Shown here: piece by piece, positions 12,501-23,003 of the stretch | How the letters are laid out: the number at the start of each line of letters is the position of its first letter | How positions within the stretch are numbered: position 1 is the stretch's first letter | Assembly: GCF_003205575.1 (NCBI RefSeq) | Contig: NZ_PYBW01000049.1 | Coordinates: forward strand, 1-64,000 | Reading direction: 5' to 3' | Origin: Streptomyces tateyamensis | Lineage (GTDB): Bacteria; Actinomycetota; Actinomycetes; Streptomycetales; Streptomycetaceae | Length of the DNA stretch: 64,000 bases | Made by a program: the position numbers and the translations under genes | The notes under the pieces: generated by a model | What the model was told of the DNA's origin: nothing | Database searches by the model: none | The model's input: only the letters and a program-made list of their open reading frames with translations

Positions 12501-15500
12501 TGGCGAAGACCGGGTAAGTGGCGGCCAGTTCGGCCCCCATGCCGGCCCGCTGGGCGCCCTGGCCGGTGAAGGCGAAGGCGGTCTTGGCCGGGCGCACCGT
12601 GCCGCGGGCCAGGCCCGCCCGGCCGCCCTCGGCCAGCAGCCGCAGGGCGTCGGTCAGTTCGGCCCTGGTGGCGCCGAAGACCACGGCGCGCTCGCCGAGC
12701 GCGGCCCGTTCGGTGGCCAGCGCGTGGCCGGCCAGAGCCAGCTGATCATCCGCCAACTCGTCGGCGAAGGAAGCCAGCTGGGCGGCCTGCGCGCGCAGCG
12801 CCTCCCCGGTGCGGGCGGAGAGCATCCAGGGCAACGGTCCGGCCGGGGCGGCCGGCGGCTGCGGGAGCGCGGCGGCCGGCGCCTGCTCGATGATCACGTG
12901 CGCGTTGGTGCCGCTGATGCCGAACGAGGAGACGGCGGCCCGGCGCGGCCGGTCCACGGCCGGCCAGGCGCGCTCCTCGGTGAGCAGCCGGACCGCACCC
13001 GCGGCCCAGTCCACCTGCGTCGAGGGCTGGTCGGCGTGCAGGGTCCTCGGCAGCACCCCGTGCCGGATCGCCTGGACCATCTTGATGATGCCCGCGACAC
13101 CGGCCGCGGCCTGGGTGTGGCCCATGTTCGACTTGATCGAGCCGAGCCACAGCGGCTCGCCGGCCCGGTCCTGGCCGTAGGTGGCCAGCAGCGCCTGGGC
13201 CTCGATCGGGTCGCCCAGCGTGGTGCCGGTGCCGTGGCCCTCGACCACGTCCACCTCGGCCGTGGTCAGGCCGCCGGCGGCCAGCGCCTGCTGGATCACC
13301 CGCTGCTGGGAGGGGCCGTTGGGCGCGGTCAGGCCGTTGGAGGCGCCGTCGGAGTTGACCGCCGAGCTGCGCAGCAGCGCCAGCACCCGGTGTCCGTTGC
13401 GCCTGGCGTCGGAGAGCCGCTCGAGCAGGACCAGGCCGCAGCCCTCGCCCCAGCCGGTGCCGTCGGCCTGCGCGCCGAAGGACTTGCAGCGGCCGTCGGC
13501 CGCCAGGCCCCGCTGGCGGCTCATGTCCACGAAGGTGTCCGGGGTGGACATCACGGTGACCCCGCCGGCCAGCGCCAGCGAGCACTCGCCGGCCCGCAGC
13601 GCCTGCACCGCCCAGTGGGCGGCCACCAGCGAGGAGGAGCAGGCGGTGTCCACGGTGACCGCCGGGCCCTCCAGGCCCAGCGCGTAGGCCACCCGGCCGG
13701 AGACCACGCTGGCCAGCGAGCCGTTGCCGTGGTAGCCGGCCACCTCCTCGGGCAGCGGGCCCAGCCGCAGGCCCCAGTCGTGGTACATCACGCCCGCGAA
13801 CACGCCGGTGTCGCTGCCGCGCAGCGCGCCCGGGTCGATCCCGGCCCGCTCCAGCAGCTCCCAGGAGGTCTCCAGCAGCAGCCGCTGCTGCGGGTCCATC
13901 GCCTGCGCCTCGCGCGGGCTGATCTCGAAGAACTCCGGGTCGAACATGGCCGCGTCGTGCAGGAAGCCGCCCTCGCGGGAGTAGCTCTTGCCGGGCTTGC
14001 CGAGCTCCGGGTCGTACAGGTCCTCGGGCCAGCCGCGGTCGGTGGGGAACGGGGTGACCACGTCGGCGCCCTCGGCGACCAGCTGCCACAGCTGCTCGGG
14101 GGAGGCCACCTCGCCCGGATAGCGGCAGGCCATCGCGACGATGGCGATCGGCTCGTCCTGCTCGGCGGCCGGCGCCACGGCGGCGGGCCGGGGCGCGGCC
14201 TTGACGGTGGCGGACAGCTTCTCGGCCAGGAAGCCGGCCAGCGCCTGCGGGTGCGGGTAGTCGAAGGTGAGGGTGGCCGGCAGCCGCAGGCCGGTGGCCG
14301 CGTTCAGCCGGTTGCGCAGCTCGACGGCGGCCAGCGAGTCGAAGCCGATGTCGCTGAACGCCCGGGTGGCGGCCAGCTCCTCGCCGGCGGCGAAACCGAG
14401 CACGGCGGCGGCCTGGGCCCGGACCAGGTCGAGCAGCGCCTCGGCGCGGGCCGCCTCGTCCAGCTCGGCCAGCCGCTGACCCAGCGTCAGCTCGACGGCC
14501 ACCGCACCGCCCGCCCCGGTGGCGGTGCGGCGCACGGTGGCGGCCGGTGCCAGGGCGCGCAGCAGGGCGGGCAGCGCCTCGCCGCGCTCGCGCAGCGCCT
14601 GGCGGTCCACCCGGACCGGGACCACGGTCGGGCGGCCGGCGGTCAGCGCCTCGTCCAGCAGCCGCAGGTTCTCCTGGGCGGAGAGCGGCTCCAGGCCGAG
14701 CCGGGCGATCCGCTGCAGCGCGGCGGCGTCCAGCCGCTCGCCCATGCCGCCGGCGCCGGTCCACAGACCCCAGGCCAGCGCGGTGGCGGGCCGGCCGGCG
14801 GCGGCGCGGTGGGCGGCCAGCGCGTCCAGGAAGACGTTGGCGGCCGCGTAGTTGCCCTGCCCGGCCCCGTCCAGCACGGTGGCGGTGGAGGAGAACAGCA
14901 CGAAGGCGGTGAGCGGCTGGTCCAGGGTCAGCTCGTGCAGCAGCCAGGCCGCGTCCGCCTTGGGGCGCAGCACGGCGGCCAGCCGCTCGGGGGTCAGGTC
15001 GGCCAGCAGCGCGTCGTCCAGCACACCGGCCGCGTGCACCACACCGGTCAGGGTGTGGCCGGCCAGCGCCGCTTCGAGCGCGGCGCGGTCGGTGACGTCC
15101 AGGGCGAGCACGGTGGCCTCGGCGCCGGCCTCGGCCAGCTCGGCCACCAGCTCGGCCACCCCGGGGGTGTCCGCGCCGCGGCGCCCGGCCAGCAGCAGTC
15201 GGCGCACCCCGTGTGCGGTGGCCAGGTGGCGGGCCACGGTGGCGCCCAGGCCCTGGGTGCCGCCGGTGACCAGCACGGTGCCCGCGTCCTGCCAGGGGTC
15301 CGCGCCCAGGTCCGCGGCGCCGGCGGCGGTCAGCCGCGGCACCCGCAGCTCGCCGCCGCGCAGCGCCAGCTCCGGCTCGCCGGTGGCGACGGCGGCGGCC
15401 AGCGCCGCCTCCGACTCGGCGGAGCCGTCGGTGTCGAGCAGCACCAGGCGGCCCGGCTGCTCGGCCTGGGCGGCCCGCACCAGGCCCCACAGCGGCGCCT

Positions 15501-18500
15501 GGGCCAGGCCCGGCAGCTCGCCGGGACCGGCGGCCACCGCACCGGCGGTGACCACCACCAGGCGGGCCGCGGCGAACCGCTCCTCGGCCAGGAAGGCCTG
15601 CACGGTGGCCAGCACCTCGGCGGTGACGGCGTGCGCCGCGGCCACCGGGTCCGCGCCCGTACCGGCGGGGGCGTTCCACCGCACCGTCAGCTCCCCGGCC
15701 GGCTCGCCGACCAGCGCGGTCAGCTCGTCCAGCGTGGGCAGCGCGGGCTCGGCGGCCCGGGGCGCGGCCAGCGGGGTCCAGCGCACCTCGTAGAGCGAGT
15801 CGGTGCGGGCCGCGCGCAGCTGCTCGGCCGAGACGGCGCGCAGCAGGAAGGAGTCCACGGTGGCGACCGGGGCACCGGTGGCGTCCGCCAGGGCGAGCGC
15901 GACCCGGTCCTGGCCGGTGGCGGTGATCCGCACCCGCACGGTGGCGGCGCCGGTGGCGTGCAGGGTCACGCCGGTGAAGGCGAAGGGCAGCCGGGTGGGC
16001 TGGTCGGGGTCGGGGACGGCGGCGAAGTCGGTGGCGTGCAGCACCGCGTCCAGCAGCGCCGGGTGCAGGCCGAACTCGCCGGCCTGGCCGGCCACCGGCT
16101 CGGGCAGCGCGACCTCGGCGAACACCTCGGCGCCGCGCTGCCAGGCGGCCTTGAGGCCGTGGAAGGCCGGGCCGTAGCCGTAGCCCTGCTCGGCCATCGC
16201 GGTGTAGTGGTCCGTCAGGTCGATCGGGTCCGCGCCGGCCGGCGGCCAGGCGGCGAACCCCGGCAGCTGGGCCGGGGCTTCGGCCTGCGGGGCGAGCAGG
16301 CCCTCGGCGTGCTGGACCCACGGGGTGTCCGCGTCCTCAGGCCGCGCGTGCACCTGCACGGTGCGCCGCCCGGTGGCGTCGGCCGCGCCGACCACCACCT
16401 GCAGCGCCACCCCGCCGGTCGCGGGCAGCACCAGCGGTGCGGCCAGGGTCAGCTCCTCCAGCAGCGCGCAGCCGACCTGGTCGCCGGCCCGCACCGCGAG
16501 CTCGACGAAGGCGGTGCCGGGCAGCAGCGCCACGCCGGCCACCACGTGGTCGGCCAGCCAGGGCTGGGCCTGCAGCGAGACCCGTCCGGTGAGCAGCACG
16601 CCGTCGGCGCCGGCCAGGGTGACCACGGCGCCCAGCAGCGGGTGGGCGGCGGCCACCTGGCCCAGGCCCGCCGGGTCGCCGGCGGTGGCCCGCGGCGGGC
16701 TGAGCCAGAACCGGCGGCGCTGGAAGGCGTAGGTGGGCAGCTCCACCCGGCGGGCCGGGGTGCCGGCGTAGAAGGCGGCCCAGTCGACCTCGGCGCCGCG
16801 GGCGTGCGCCAGGCCGAGCGCGGCCAGCAGCTCGCGCTGCTCGTCGCGGTCGCGGCGCAGGGCGGCGGCGAACACGGTGTCGTGCTGACCCTCGGTCAGG
16901 CACTCCTGGCCCATCGCGCTGAGCACCGCGTCGGGGCCCAGCTCCAGGAAGGTGTCCACACCCAGGTCGACCAGGGTGCGCAGGCCGTCGGCGAAGCGGA
17001 CCGCCTCGCGCACGTGGCGCACCCAGTACTCGGGGTCGGTCAGCTCCTCGGCGGTGGCCAGCGCGCCGCTGACGTTGGAGACCACCGGGATCCGCGGCGG
17101 GTGGTAGTCCAGGATCCGGGCGACCCGGCGGAACTCGGCCAGCATCGGCTCGATCAGCGCCGAGTGGAAGGCGTGCGAGACCTTCAGCCGCTTGGTCTTG
17201 CGGCCGCGGGCGGCCAGCTCCCCGGCCAGCGCGAGCACCGGCTGCTCGGCGCCGGAGACCACCACGGCGGCCGGGCCGTTGACGGCGGCGACGCCGACCC
17301 CGTCGGTGAGGCCCATGGACTCCAGCAGGGCGCGCACCTCGGCCTCGGTGGCCTGCACGGCCACCATCGCACCGCCGGTGGGCAGTTGCTGCATCAGCCG
17401 GCCGCGGGCGGCGACCAGGGTGGCGGCGTCCTCCAGCGAGAGCACGCCGGCCGCGTACGCGGCGGACAGCTCGCCCAGCGAGTGTCCGGCCAGGTAGTCG
17501 GGGCGCACCCCCCAGGAGTCGAGCAGCTTGAACAGCGCGGTCTCCACCGCGAAGAGGGCGCACTGGGCGTAGCCGGTCAGGTGCAGCAGCTCGGCCTCGG
17601 GGGTGCCCTCGGCGGCGAACAGCACCTGCCAGAGCGAGCGGTCCAGCTGCAGGTCCAGGTAGCCGATCGCCTCCTCCAGCGCCTTGGCGAAGACCGGGTG
17701 GCGGCGGGCCAGTTGACGGCCCATCGCCAGGCGCTGGCTGCCCTGGCCGGTGAAGAGGAAGGCCAGGCGGTGCGGGTCGGTGCTGCCGCGCACCAGGCCC
17801 GGGGCGGGGCTGCCCTCGGCCAGGGCGGCCAGCTGGGCGCGGAACTCGGCCAGGTCGCCGGCCACCGCGACGGCGCGCTCGCCGAGGGCGGCGCGGGTGG
17901 TGGCCAGCGCGCGGCCCAGGTCGGCCAGGGCCGGCTCGGCGGTGCTGCTGGTGAGCTGGTCCAGCAGGCGGGCGGCCTGGGCGCGCAGCGCGGTCTCGTT
18001 GCGGGCGGTCAGCAGCAGCGGCAGCGCGCCCGGTTCGGCCTCAGGGACCGGCTCGGCCTCGGCCGGCTCGGCCGGCGGCTCCTCCAGGATCACGTGCGCG
18101 TTGGTGCCGCTGATGCCGAAGGCGGAGACGCCCGCGCGGCGCGGCTGCTCGCCGGCCGGCCAGGCGACGGGCTCGGTGAGCAGCTTGACGTTGCCCGCGC
18201 TCCAGTCCACGTTCGGGGTGGGCGCGTCCACGTGCAGGGTGCGGGGCAGCTCACCGTGCTGCATCGCCATGATCATCTTGATGATGCTGGCCACGCCGCC
18301 GGCCGCCTGGGTGTGGCCCAGGTTGGACTTGACCGAGCCGAGCCACAGCGGCTTGTCGGCGGGCCGGTCCTGGCCGTAGGTGGCGAGGATGGCCTGGGCC
18401 TCGATCGGGTCGCCCAGCCGGGTGCCGGTGCCGTGCGCGTCCACCGCGTCGACCTGGTCGGCCGTCAGGCCCGAGACGGCGAGCGCCTGGCGGATCAGCC

Positions 18501-19767
18501 GGCGCTGCGAGGTGCCGCTGGGGGCGGTCAGGCCGTTGGAGGCGCCGTCCTGGTTGACGGCGGTGCCGCGCACCACGGCCAGTACCCGGTGGCCCTGGCG
18601 GCGGGCGTCGGAGAGGCGCTCGACCACCAGCAGGCCCACGCCCTCGGCGAAGCCGGTGCCGTCGGCGGCGGCCGCGAAGGCCTTGACCCGGCCGTCGGCG
18701 GCCAGGCCGCGCTGGCGGCTGAACGCGGTGAACATGCCCGGGCTGCCCATCACGGTGACGCCGCCGACCAGGGCCAGCGAGCACTCGCCGCGGCGCAGCG
18801 CCTGGGCGGCCAGGTGGAGCGAGACGACCGAGCCGGAGCAGGCGGTGTCGACGGTGACCGCCGGGCCCTCCAGGCCCAGCACGTAGGCGACCCGGCCGCT
18901 GGCCACGCTCGGCGCGTTGCCGGTCATCAGGTAGCCGTCCAGGCCCTCGGGAGCCTCGTGCACCCGCACGCCGTACTCGTGCACCTCGGCGCCGACGAAG
19001 ACGCCGGCCCGGCTGCCCTTGAGCGAGGTCGGGTCGATGCCGGCCCGCTCCAGCGCCTCCCAGGCGGTCTCCAGCACCAGGCGCTGCTGCGGGTCCATCG
19101 CCAGCGCCTCGCGCGGGGCGATGCCGAAGAAGTCCGCGTCGAACAGGGTGGCGGTGTCCAGGAAGCCGCCCTTGGCCACGTAGCTCTTGCCGGTGGCGTT
19201 CGGATCCTGGTCGAACATGTTCTCGATGTCCCAGTCGCGGTCGGCCGGGAACGCGCCCAGCACCTCGCGGCCCTCGGCCACCAGCTGCCACAGCTCCTCG
19301 GGGGAGGAGACCCCGCCGGGGAAGCGGCAGCCGATGCCGACGATGGCGATCGGCTCGTCGTCGAGCTCGCTGGTGAAGACCGCGGCCGACTCCTCGTCCG
19401 CCTCGCCGAGCAGCTCGCCGCGCAGGAACTCGGCCAGCCGGCGCGGGCTGGGGTGGTCGAAGGCCACGGTCGGCGGCAGCGCGAGCCCGGTGGCCCGGTT
19501 CAGCCGGTTCTGCAGGTCCACCAGTGCCAGCGAATCCAGCCCCTGGTCCTTGAAGGCAACTTCGGCCCAGACCGTGGCGGCGGCATCCGGCCGCACCTGG
19601 CGCAGGGCGGCCAGGGTGTGCTCCAGGACCAGGTCCAGCAGCACCCGGCTCTGCTCCTGCCCGGGCAACGGGGCGATCCGGTCCGTGAGACCGGATCGCT
19701 GCTGGGCCCCCTCATCCACGGCCGCGGCGGCCCGAGGGTCGGTAACGAGGCTTTCGGATTCGCTCAT
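3586..19767 (-). CDS. Modular type I PKS: loading ACP plus three KS-AT-DH-KR-ACP modules
   Basis: 5393 residues. Order (approximate key residues): loading ACP with Ser in LDSLAL (77); module 1 KS Cys (309, DTACSGS), AT GHSLGE (761) and HAFH (866), DH His (1072), KR NADPH loop (1500) and YAAAN (1639), ACP Ser (1810); module 2 KS (2043), AT (2478/2572), DH (2772), KR (3197/3333), ACP (3505); module 3 KS (3740), AT (4188/4283), DH (4489), KR (4950/5090), ACP (5265); then a C-terminal docking region. No KSQ or loading AT is present, so a preformed starter must be placed on the first ACP. All ATs have HAFH, predicting malonyl-CoA, and there is no ER, so three modules should give a triene. I chose ATG 19767 because GGAG lies 7-8 nt upstream; an in-frame ATG at 19797 has no clear ribosome site. 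Confidence 0.96.
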   Translation of the reverse strand: MSESESLVTDPRAAAAVDEGAQQRSGLTDRIAPLPGQEQSRVLLDLVLEHTLAALRQVRPDAAATVWAEVAFKDQGLDSLALVDLQNRLNRATGLALPPTVAFDHPSPRRLAEFLRGELLGEADEESAAVFTSELDDEPIAIVGIGCRFPGGVSSPEELWQLVAEGREVLGAFPADRDWDIENMFDQDPNATGKSYVAKGGFLDTATLFDADFFGIAPREALAMDPQQRLVLETAWEALERAGIDPTSLKGSRAGVFVGAEVHEYGVRVHEAPEGLDGYLMTGNAPSVASGRVAYVLGLEGPAVTVDTACSGSVVSLHLAAQALRRGECSLALVGGVTVMGSPGMFTAFSRQRGLAADGRVKAFAAAADGTGFAEGVGLLVVERLSDARRQGHRVLAVVRGTAVNQDGASNGLTAPSGTSQRRLIRQALAVSGLTADQVDAVDAHGTGTRLGDPIEAQAILATYGQDRPADKPLWLGSVKSNLGHTQAAGGVASIIKMIMAMQHGELPRTLHVDAPTPNVDWSAGNVKLLTEPVAWPAGEQPRRAGVSAFGISGTNAHVILEEPPAEPAEAEPVPEAEPGALPLLLTARNETALRAQAARLLDQLTSSTAEPALADLGRALATTRAALGERAVAVAGDLAEFRAQLAALAEGSPAPGLVRGSTDPHRLAFLFTGQGSQRLAMGRQLARRHPVFAKALEEAIGYLDLQLDRSLWQVLFAAEGTPEAELLHLTGYAQCALFAVETALFKLLDSWGVRPDYLAGHSLGELSAAYAAGVLSLEDAATLVAARGRLMQQLPTGGAMVAVQATEAEVRALLESMGLTDGVGVAAVNGPAAVVVSGAEQPVLALAGELAARGRKTKRLKVSHAFHSALIEPMLAEFRRVARILDYHPPRIPVVSNVSGALATAEELTDPEYWVRHVREAVRFADGLRTLVDLGVDTFLELGPDAVLSAMGQECLTEGQHDTVFAAALRRDRDEQRELLAALGLAHARGAEVDWAAFYAGTPARRVELPTYAFQRRRFWLSPPRATAGDPAGLGQVAAAHPLLGAVVTLAGADGVLLTGRVSLQAQPWLADHVVAGVALLPGTAFVELAVRAGDQVGCALLEELTLAAPLVLPATGGVALQVVVGAADATGRRTVQVHARPEDADTPWVQHAEGLLAPQAEAPAQLPGFAAWPPAGADPIDLTDHYTAMAEQGYGYGPAFHGLKAAWQRGAEVFAEVALPEPVAGQAGEFGLHPALLDAVLHATDFAAVPDPDQPTRLPFAFTGVTLHATGAATVRVRITATGQDRVALALADATGAPVATVDSFLLRAVSAEQLRAARTDSLYEVRWTPLAAPRAAEPALPTLDELTALVGEPAGELTVRWNAPAGTGADPVAAAHAVTAEVLATVQAFLAEERFAAARLVVVTAGAVAAGPGELPGLAQAPLWGLVRAAQAEQPGRLVLLDTDGSAESEAALAAAVATGEPELALRGGELRVPRLTAAGAADLGADPWQDAGTVLVTGGTQGLGATVARHLATAHGVRRLLLAGRRGADTPGVAELVAELAEAGAEATVLALDVTDRAALEAALAGHTLTGVVHAAGVLDDALLADLTPERLAAVLRPKADAAWLLHELTLDQPLTAFVLFSSTATVLDGAGQGNYAAANVFLDALAAHRAAAGRPATALAWGLWTGAGGMGERLDAAALQRIARLGLEPLSAQENLRLLDEALTAGRPTVVPVRVDRQALRERGEALPALLRALAPAATVRRTATGAGGAVAVELTLGQRLAELDEAARAEALLDLVRAQAAAVLGFAAGEELAATRAFSDIGFDSLAAVELRNRLNAATGLRLPATLTFDYPHPQALAGFLAEKLSATVKAAPRPAAVAPAAEQDEPIAIVAMACRYPGEVASPEQLWQLVAEGADVVTPFPTDRGWPEDLYDPELGKPGKSYSREGGFLHDAAMFDPEFFEISPREAQAMDPQQRLLLETSWELLERAGIDPGALRGSDTGVFAGVMYHDWGLRLGPLPEEVAGYHGNGSLASVVSGRVAYALGLEGPAVTVDTACSSSLVAAHWAVQALRAGECSLALAGGVTVMSTPDTFVDMSRQRGLAADGRCKSFGAQADGTGWGEGCGLVLLERLSDARRNGHRVLALLRSSAVNSDGASNGLTAPNGPSQQRVIQQALAAGGLTTAEVDVVEGHGTGTTLGDPIEAQALLATYGQDRAGEPLWLGSIKSNMGHTQAAAGVAGIIKMVQAIRHGVLPRTLHADQPSTQVDWAAGAVRLLTEERAWPAVDRPRRAAVSSFGISGTNAHVIIEQAPAAALPQPPAAPAGPLPWMLSARTGEALRAQAAQLASFADELADDQLALAGHALATERAALGERAVVFGATRAELTDALRLLAEGGRAGLARGTVRPAKTAFAFTGQGAQRAGMGAELAATYPVFATAFDAAQAALGQALPLQDAELLNRTEHAQPAIFAFEVALFRLLESWGVKADLMIGHSIGEIAAAHVAGVFSLADAAKLVAARGRLMQALPAGGGMLALEATEAEVTGLGVDLAAVNGPRAVVLSGPVAELDRIAEQFADRRAKRLSVSHAFHSALMDPMLDEFRRVAEQLDYQAPTSVLVSTLTGEPAGPELASADYWVRHVRATVRYADAVACLRSRGVAELIEIGPDAALSALDQGEPALSCTALQRRDRSEPQALLLGLGQVWSRGTRVDWAAFFGAQPARRLDLPTYPFQRSRYWLDFAPAGTADLGAAGLTAVDHPLLGAAVVAADSGGAVLTGRLSRTAQRWIADHDVLGRILLPGTGFVELAVAAGDQVGCGRVEELTLEAPLILPERGSLTLQVVVGAADAAGARTVAVHSRPEGADTPWTRHAAGLLTAAPAAAAFELTAWPPAGATPVAVEGAYQRLTERGYGYGPTFQGLTAAWRQGEDVYAEVALPEGAHAEAARFGLHPALLDAAMHADLLDAEGRAEGDTLLPFSWNGVTLHAAGATALRVHLRRLRGDELSAIYVADQAGRPVATVESLVSRPVSARQLDAARDERSGTLLKVEWTELPTPAPAPALPELGSAAAPLVRFTVPASAAEVPVAGHAVAAQVLTVVQDWLADERSAAAKLVVVTEGAVAARTGEAVSALAQSPVWGLVRAAEQENPGRFLLLDTDGTAASEALVAAAAQLGESELALRGGRVLLPRLVQAGHGGRTVSWNPDGTVLVTGGTSGLGALVARHLVAEHGVRHLLLTSRRGPAAPGVAELVAGLERAGATVTVRAADLAERTEVVALLAQVDPAHPLSGVVHAAGVADNALVGALDAERLAAVLRPKLDAAWHLHELTEHQHLDAFVLFSSAGGLVLAAGQANYAAANVFLDALAAHRTASGLPATALAFGMWAVDTGLGGPLADSDLERMNRLGLPALAVADGLALFDQALAGADAQLVPVGLDRAALRERTDEVPALLRALAGGAAARRAQAGPGAAQAADLAQQLAGRTPAERERALLDLVRTQVAQVLGHAGTAAIGADRAFKELGFDSLAAVELRNLLTAASGVRLPATLVFDHPNSKAVADFLGSKLATAAPAPVAQAAPAPAAVAAAEDDRIAIIGISCRFPGGVRSADELWQLVAEGRDAVAGFPTDRGWDPDGIFDPEPGVPGKTYAVEGGFLYDATEFDAEFFGVMPREALAMDPQQRLLLQGAWEAFERAGIDPTAMRGSQTGVYAGVMYHDYASRLPSIPEELSGYVGNGSAASIASGRVAYALGLEGPAVTVDTACSSSLVALHMACQALRSGEISLALAGGVTVMPTPDIFVDFAQQRGLASDGRCKAFAGAADGTGWAEGIGLLLVERLADAEANGHPVLAVVRASAINQDGASNGLTAPNGPSQQRVIQRALTVAGLTTDDVDLVEGHGTGTRLGDPIEAQALLATYGQDRPADRPLWLGSIKSNIGHAQAAAGVSGVIKAVMAIRHGVLPKTLHVDKPSPQVDWTEGNVKLLTENRAWPELGRPRRAAVSSFGLSGTNAHVILEQAPDVPAVEVLDDNDGLIALPISARTAKALPEQARALADHLAGTADRLTDTAYSLVACRAALPHRAVVLAADRAGAVAALRAIADGAKHPQAVTGAAAPEGLTAFLFSGQGAQRPGMGRELYEQYPVFAEALDEICARLDALLLDRPLKEVIWAEDAEALNRTVFTQSALFAFEVALFRLVDSLGLRPDVLMGHSIGELAAAHVAGVLSLADACTLVAARGRLMQARPAGGAMLAVQATEAEATAADLGVDIAAVNGPNSVVLSGAEEAIAAAEAHFTALGRKTSRLRVSHAFHSVLMEPMLAQFRAVAGTLTYHRPELAVVSNVTGRPATAEQLTDPEYWVRHVREAVRFADGVRALEELGVTRILEIGPDGVLAALAQASLEQVDTVVPALRKDRPEGEALLTALARLHVSGLTPDWTAPLAGRSPRRVDLPTYAFDKRRFWLDMPATASDVTGIGQVAASHPLLSAVVVSPENGGLVLTGRLSIETHPWIADHDVLGTVLLPGTGYVELALRAAEEAGCDLVEELTIEALMPLPPTGGTAIQVVVGEADQGGRRSFSVHSRVEDAPAHVPWTRHVSGVLAIADQEPPTPESFDVGYRAWPPAGAEVVDISDVYDYLTSQGYFYGPMFRGLKAVWRRDKEIFAEVALPEDAGDQAAEMRVHPSLLDAALSATDFLGGRKPQDIGASQLPFAWTGVRLFKGGAPRLRVRINWFSSDAKVGSDAVRLELSDTVGNPVLAVESLVVRAVTPDRVAAAAAASTGTRQRESLFQVGWTHTTTGVAQDAAAGAWAQLGAGELGLDLPRYADLAALAAATAVPELVIHQVSSPQGEVPGAVRAVLGEILTLTQQWLEEPKFGNSKLMLVTRQAVGIEGEPVDLAQAPVWGLIRSAQQENPDRLLLLDLDGGRITPAVVALGEPELAVRGAQLRVPRLTGVPTSEPERPAPWDGESTVLLTGGTSGLGALLARHLVTVHGVRHLLLTSRSGSAAPAARELAEELGTLGAQVRIEACDAADRAALAALLDSVPAEHPLRAVVHAAGVMDNALLGSLTAEQLESVLRPKVDGAWNLHELTKELPLAAFVLYSSVSGLVMGAGQANYAAANRFCDALAQHRQAAGLPATTLAFGLWTTQTGLGGGAVDAELEEQRMAALGLPPMSSAEGLVLFDEALSLALPVMVPMRLDAAALAASGALTSPLLREVAQAAPARKAPRATTAAKPVEPVQQGGLEQRLAPLDAVERERVLLDLVRTHVAAVRHDEPDAIDLGRGFTEMGLDSLAAIELRNRLQTATGMRLPATLMFDYPNPGALARFLLEELQPQLPSAPEPAAAAGPATTAAPAGDEAALRRRIDTIPLAALREAGLLDKLLELAGGAEAPAPAAAAISSMDIGDLVRAALAGSDNN

Positions 19768-19857
19768 CTGCGCGCTCCACGCAATCCCTGTCATCAACGG
19801 ACAGACGTCATTCAGCTCCGGTCATGCCAGGGCATCACGGAACTGACGGTCGGTTAC

Positions 19858-19874
19858 ACCCCTGGGCACCCCAG
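19858..19874 (-). promoter_or_regulatory. Paired CTGGGGT / CAGGGGT boxes upstream of the PKS operon
   Basis: Read along the PKS strand, CTGGGGT (19874-19868) is followed by CAGGGGT (19864-19858), with GGGG cores 10 bp apart, about 90 bp before the PKS start. The same kind of pair lies upstream of several other operons here. Likely an operator for a cluster regulator (LAL or SARP); no binding data. Confidence 0.5.
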
Positions 19875-19930
19875 ACCGACCGCCCGTCACCCTGGAGAGG
19901 TGATGGGCGGTACCGGTCATCGGATGCCGC

Positions 19931-21283
19931 TCACCTACTGCTCACGATCGCCCGTCGCTGCTGCTCCGGGGGCAGGCCGCGGCCGCCCGGCAGCACCGCG
20001 CACTCCTCGTCGAACTTGCGCCGCACGTACGACAGGTCGGCCAGCAGGCCGCTGGAGCTGACCTGCCGGGCACCGGCCGGGCGGACCAGGTGGCGCAGCG
20101 GCAGCGCCCCCAGGTCGGCCCAGCAGAGCCGTCCCGCCTCGTCCAGGTAGGAGGAGGCCCGCCCCCGGTTGTCCGGGTGCAGGCAGTACGGGATGTCCAG
20201 CAGCCCGCGCCGGAAGGCCTGCACCAGTGCCCGGCCCGGATCCGGGTCCAGCTCCAGCACCGCCTCCACCAGGGCCCGGGCCTCCAGGTACGTCTGCGAC
20301 TCCCCGGCCGGCATCCGCGGGGTGCCGGTCCGCCCCAGGTCCGCCGCCTCCGCGGCGTACTCCAGCGCGGCCACGTTCTCCTCGACGGTGGGGATCCGGA
20401 CCGACTCCGCCACCGTCTTGACGATCACCCGCTCCGAGCCGGTGCGGGCCGCCAGTTCGGCGGCCAGCCCCAGCACCCGGTAGCAGCCGCCGGGCGTGCT
20501 CGGGTAGACGCCCATGTAGGCGTAGACGACCACGTGCCAGTTCTCGGTGGGCAGCAGTTCGCCCGCCAGCCGGCGCAGCGCCCAGACCGCCTCCACGTCC
20601 TGCTCGTGGTTGGTCTGCTGGGCGTAGCTGAGCGAGAGGCTGCGCACCCCGTGGTGGTGGAAGAAGAGCGCCTCCAGCACGCTGATCGCCACCAGCTCGC
20701 TGGGCGGGCACATCTGACCGAGCATGCAGCCGCCGAAGGTCTCCAGGTGCGGTTCCACGCCCTGTTCGCGCAGCGCCGCGTACCGCCGCACCGACTCCTC
20801 CCAGTTGCGCACCGAGTCGGCCAGCGGGGTGCGCCCGTACGGCAGGCAGTAGGAGACCGGGCCGCCCTCGGTGGCGTTCAGCCGCAGCCGGATCAGCGCC
20901 GCGAAGATCGCCTGCGGCACCGGCGAGCCGTGCCGCACCTGGACCGGGAAGTCCCGCCCGCGCAGGCCCGCCAGCACCTCGGCGGTCTGCCGCTCCGGGT
21001 AGCTGACGATCGGGTAGCCGTTGAGCGCGATGCCCTGGCGCAGCGCCTCGGTGACCGCGCCCAGGTCGCCCACCCGGGTGTAGCTGTCCAGCGTGATGGT
21101 GCCCACCGTGCTGGCCGCGGCCCGCTTGGTGGCCGCCAGCCCGGCCCGCATCGCGGCCGGGTCGCTCATGCCCATCCGCGGCTGCATCACCGGGGCGTGC
21201 GCACCGCGCTCGCGCACGAAGGCGCCGAAGTCCACCGGGGCGAAGGCGGCGAGCTCGCCGTCGGCCGGGCGGACCAGGGTCAT
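19931..21283 (-). CDS. Glutamate mutase (methylaspartate mutase) epsilon/catalytic subunit
   Basis: 450 residues, close to the usual size of the E subunit of coenzyme-B12-dependent glutamate mutase, which rearranges L-glutamate to 3-methylaspartate together with the small B12-binding subunit. Recognisable family stretches include the N-terminal PRMGMSDP region, STVGTITLDSYTR, and the RHGSPVPQ and YCLPYGRTPL segments. The ATG at 21283 overlaps the stop of the small-subunit gene (ATGA), indicating translational coupling. It is the last gene of the starter-unit operon. In vicenistatin biosynthesis VinH/VinI perform this reaction. Identification comes from context and recognised sequence, not a search. 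Confidence 0.9.
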   Translation of the reverse strand: MTLVRPADGELAAFAPVDFGAFVRERGAHAPVMQPRMGMSDPAAMRAGLAATKRAAASTVGTITLDSYTRVGDLGAVTEALRQGIALNGYPIVSYPERQTAEVLAGLRGRDFPVQVRHGSPVPQAIFAALIRLRLNATEGGPVSYCLPYGRTPLADSVRNWEESVRRYAALREQGVEPHLETFGGCMLGQMCPPSELVAISVLEALFFHHHGVRSLSLSYAQQTNHEQDVEAVWALRRLAGELLPTENWHVVVYAYMGVYPSTPGGCYRVLGLAAELAARTGSERVIVKTVAESVRIPTVEENVAALEYAAEAADLGRTGTPRMPAGESQTYLEARALVEAVLELDPDPGRALVQAFRRGLLDIPYCLHPDNRGRASSYLDEAGRLCWADLGALPLRHLVRPAGARQVSSSGLLADLSYVRRKFDEECAVLPGGRGLPPEQQRRAIVSSR

Positions 21284-21768
21284 GCCGGCACCCCCGGACT
21301 GCCGGCGAGCCGGTTCGCACCGGCCGCGGTGTTGATGAAGCGCTGGAAGTCGGCCAGTCCGGTGGCGCCGTCCTGGAAGACCGCGTCGAAGCCGGCCGCG
21401 AGCAGTTCGCCGATCTGACGCTCGTTCTGCTCGCCGCCGATGCCCAGCTTGCCGCCGATCACCAGCGGGGTGGCGGCCAGCTCCTGGCAGTCGCGCAGCT
21501 TCCCGGCCACCCGCAGGCCGTCCTGGAAGCCGTGCCCGTTGACGCTGCTCAGCACGATCAGCGCGGGCGCCAGCTCCTGGCACTCCTCGACCAGCAGCTC
21601 GTCCGGCACGGTGGGGCCCAGGTTGACCACCTGGTACCCGAGTTCCTCGATCAGCAGTTGCAGGAAGACCAGGTTCCAGGTGTGCGAGTCGGACGCGACC
21701 CCGGAGACCACCACGGTCGGTCGGCGGTCGGCCACCAGGGCGGCGCCGCCGTGCATCGGTTCGATCAC
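21280..21768 (-). CDS. Glutamate mutase (methylaspartate mutase) sigma/B12-binding subunit
   Basis: 162 residues with a cobalamin-binding fold. SDSHTWN near residues 27-33 carries the Asp-x-His of the DxHxxG motif, with His as the lower cobalt ligand. LSSVNGHG and IGGKLG match the later B12-contact segments. The sixth motif position is Asn rather than the classical Gly. It partners the downstream large subunit to make 3-methylaspartate from glutamate. The start overlaps the decarboxylase stop and its own stop overlaps the next start, so all four operon genes are coupled. Confidence 0.92.
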   Translation of the reverse strand: MIEPMHGGAALVADRRPTVVVSGVASDSHTWNLVFLQLLIEELGYQVVNLGPTVPDELLVEECQELAPALIVLSSVNGHGFQDGLRVAGKLRDCQELAATPLVIGGKLGIGGEQNERQIGELLAAGFDAVFQDGATGLADFQRFINTAAGANRLAGSPGVPA

Positions 21769-23003
21769 TGCAAGGTCCCTTCGTAGGAACGGACGTGCTC
21801 GATCCGGGAGGCCGAGACCACCTCGCCGCCGCGCACCACCACCTCCACCGGGGCGGGGCGGCCCAGGAACATCAGCAGGCTGGCGGTCGGGCCGTAGGCC
21901 CCGGCGTTGGGGATCGCCACCAGGTCGCCGGCCTCGAGCGGCGGCAGGGTGATCTCGCGGCCCAGCACGTCGCCGGGGGTGCAGAGCGGGCCGACCAGGC
22001 TGGCCGACTCGGTCTCGCCGTCCACCTCGAGCTGCACCGCCACCGGCAGCAGCCGGCCCAGGCCCGACATGCCGCCGAAGGTGTTGATCCCGGCGTCCAC
22101 GATGACGAACTTGCGGCCCCGGCTGACCTTGACGTTGCTCACCCCGGCCAGCAGGGTGCCGCTCGCGCCGATCAGGAACCGGCCGGACTCGCAGGCCGGT
22201 TGCGGGCCCTCGGTGCGCCAGTTCGGGAAGTGCAGGTCCAGCGCGGCGGCCAGCTCCTCGCGCAGCTTCGGGTACCGGCCGCGCCCGCCGGGCACCGCGT
22301 AGGGCACCGTGAAGCCGCCGCCGATGTCCAGGAACCGCAGCGGCAGCTCCAGTTCGCGCGAGAGCTGGGCGGCCAGCGCGATGGTGTGCTGGAACTCGCC
22401 GACCAGCGACTCCTCGTCGCGGGCGTTGGAGAGCGGGAAGAAGTGGAAGCCGGCCAGCTCGATGCCCTGGACGGCGCGCAGCTCGGGCATCACCGAGGGC
22501 AGCACCTCGCTGTCGAAGCCGAACTGCGAGGGGGTGCCGGTCATCCGGATGCTGGTGGTGGCGCTGGCCGAGGCGCTGTTCACCCGCAGCAGCACCTGGG
22601 CGGTGGCGCCCAGCTCCCGGGCCACCGCGCCCACGTGCTGGACGTCGGTGACCGAGTCGGTGGAGAACAGCCGCACCCCCGCGCCGATCGCCTCGCGCAG
22701 CTCGCCCAGCGTCTTGCCCGGGCCGGTGTAGAGCACGTCGGCGCCCTCGAAGCCGGCCGCCAGCGCCGCGGCCAGCTCGCCGGTGGAGCTGATCTCCGGG
22801 CGGCAGGCGCGCCCCTCGCCCTCGCGCAGCGCCCGCACCAGCTCCGGGTGCGGGTTGGCCTTGAGCGCGTAGAAGAGCTCGAACTCCTCGGGCAGCGCGG
22901 CGAACAGCTCGCGCCGGGCGGCCGCCACCTCGTCCAGGTCGTAGACGTAGACCGGGGTGCCGTAGCGGGCGGCGATCGCCTCCAGATCGGTCTGACGGGT
23001 CAT
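21765..23003 (-). CDS. PLP-dependent decarboxylase of the ornithine/diaminopimelate type (VinO-like)
   Basis: 412 residues, fold-type III decarboxylase. The PLP lysine is in YALKANPHPE near residue 48, the His of HFFPLSNA stacks on PLP, the glycine-rich DIGGGF holds phosphate, and GPLCTPGD near residue 338 carries the active-site Cys. Between an AMP ligase and glutamate mutase, the likely substrate is carrier-bound 3-methylaspartate, decarboxylated to 3-amino-2-methylpropionyl (3-aminoisobutyryl), as VinO does. Its ATG at 23003 overlaps the ligase stop. Free diaminopimelate decarboxylation is possible for the family but unlikely here. Confidence 0.9.
   Translation of the reverse strand: MTRQTDLEAIAARYGTPVYVYDLDEVAAARRELFAALPEEFELFYALKANPHPELVRALREGEGRACRPEISSTGELAAALAAGFEGADVLYTGPGKTLGELREAIGAGVRLFSTDSVTDVQHVGAVARELGATAQVLLRVNSASASATTSIRMTGTPSQFGFDSEVLPSVMPELRAVQGIELAGFHFFPLSNARDEESLVGEFQHTIALAAQLSRELELPLRFLDIGGGFTVPYAVPGGRGRYPKLREELAAALDLHFPNWRTEGPQPACESGRFLIGASGTLLAGVSNVKVSRGRKFVIVDAGINTFGGMSGLGRLLPVAVQLEVDGETESASLVGPLCTPGDVLGREITLPPLEAGDLVAIPNAGAYGPTASLLMFLGRPAPVEVVVRGGEVVSASRIEHVRSYEGTLQ

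Noticed and set aside
4024..20061. Very long open frame on the plus strand opposite the PKS
   Set aside because: It is antisense to domains with intact catalytic motifs, low-complexity Gly/Arg/Gln, and explained by high third-position GC removing stops.
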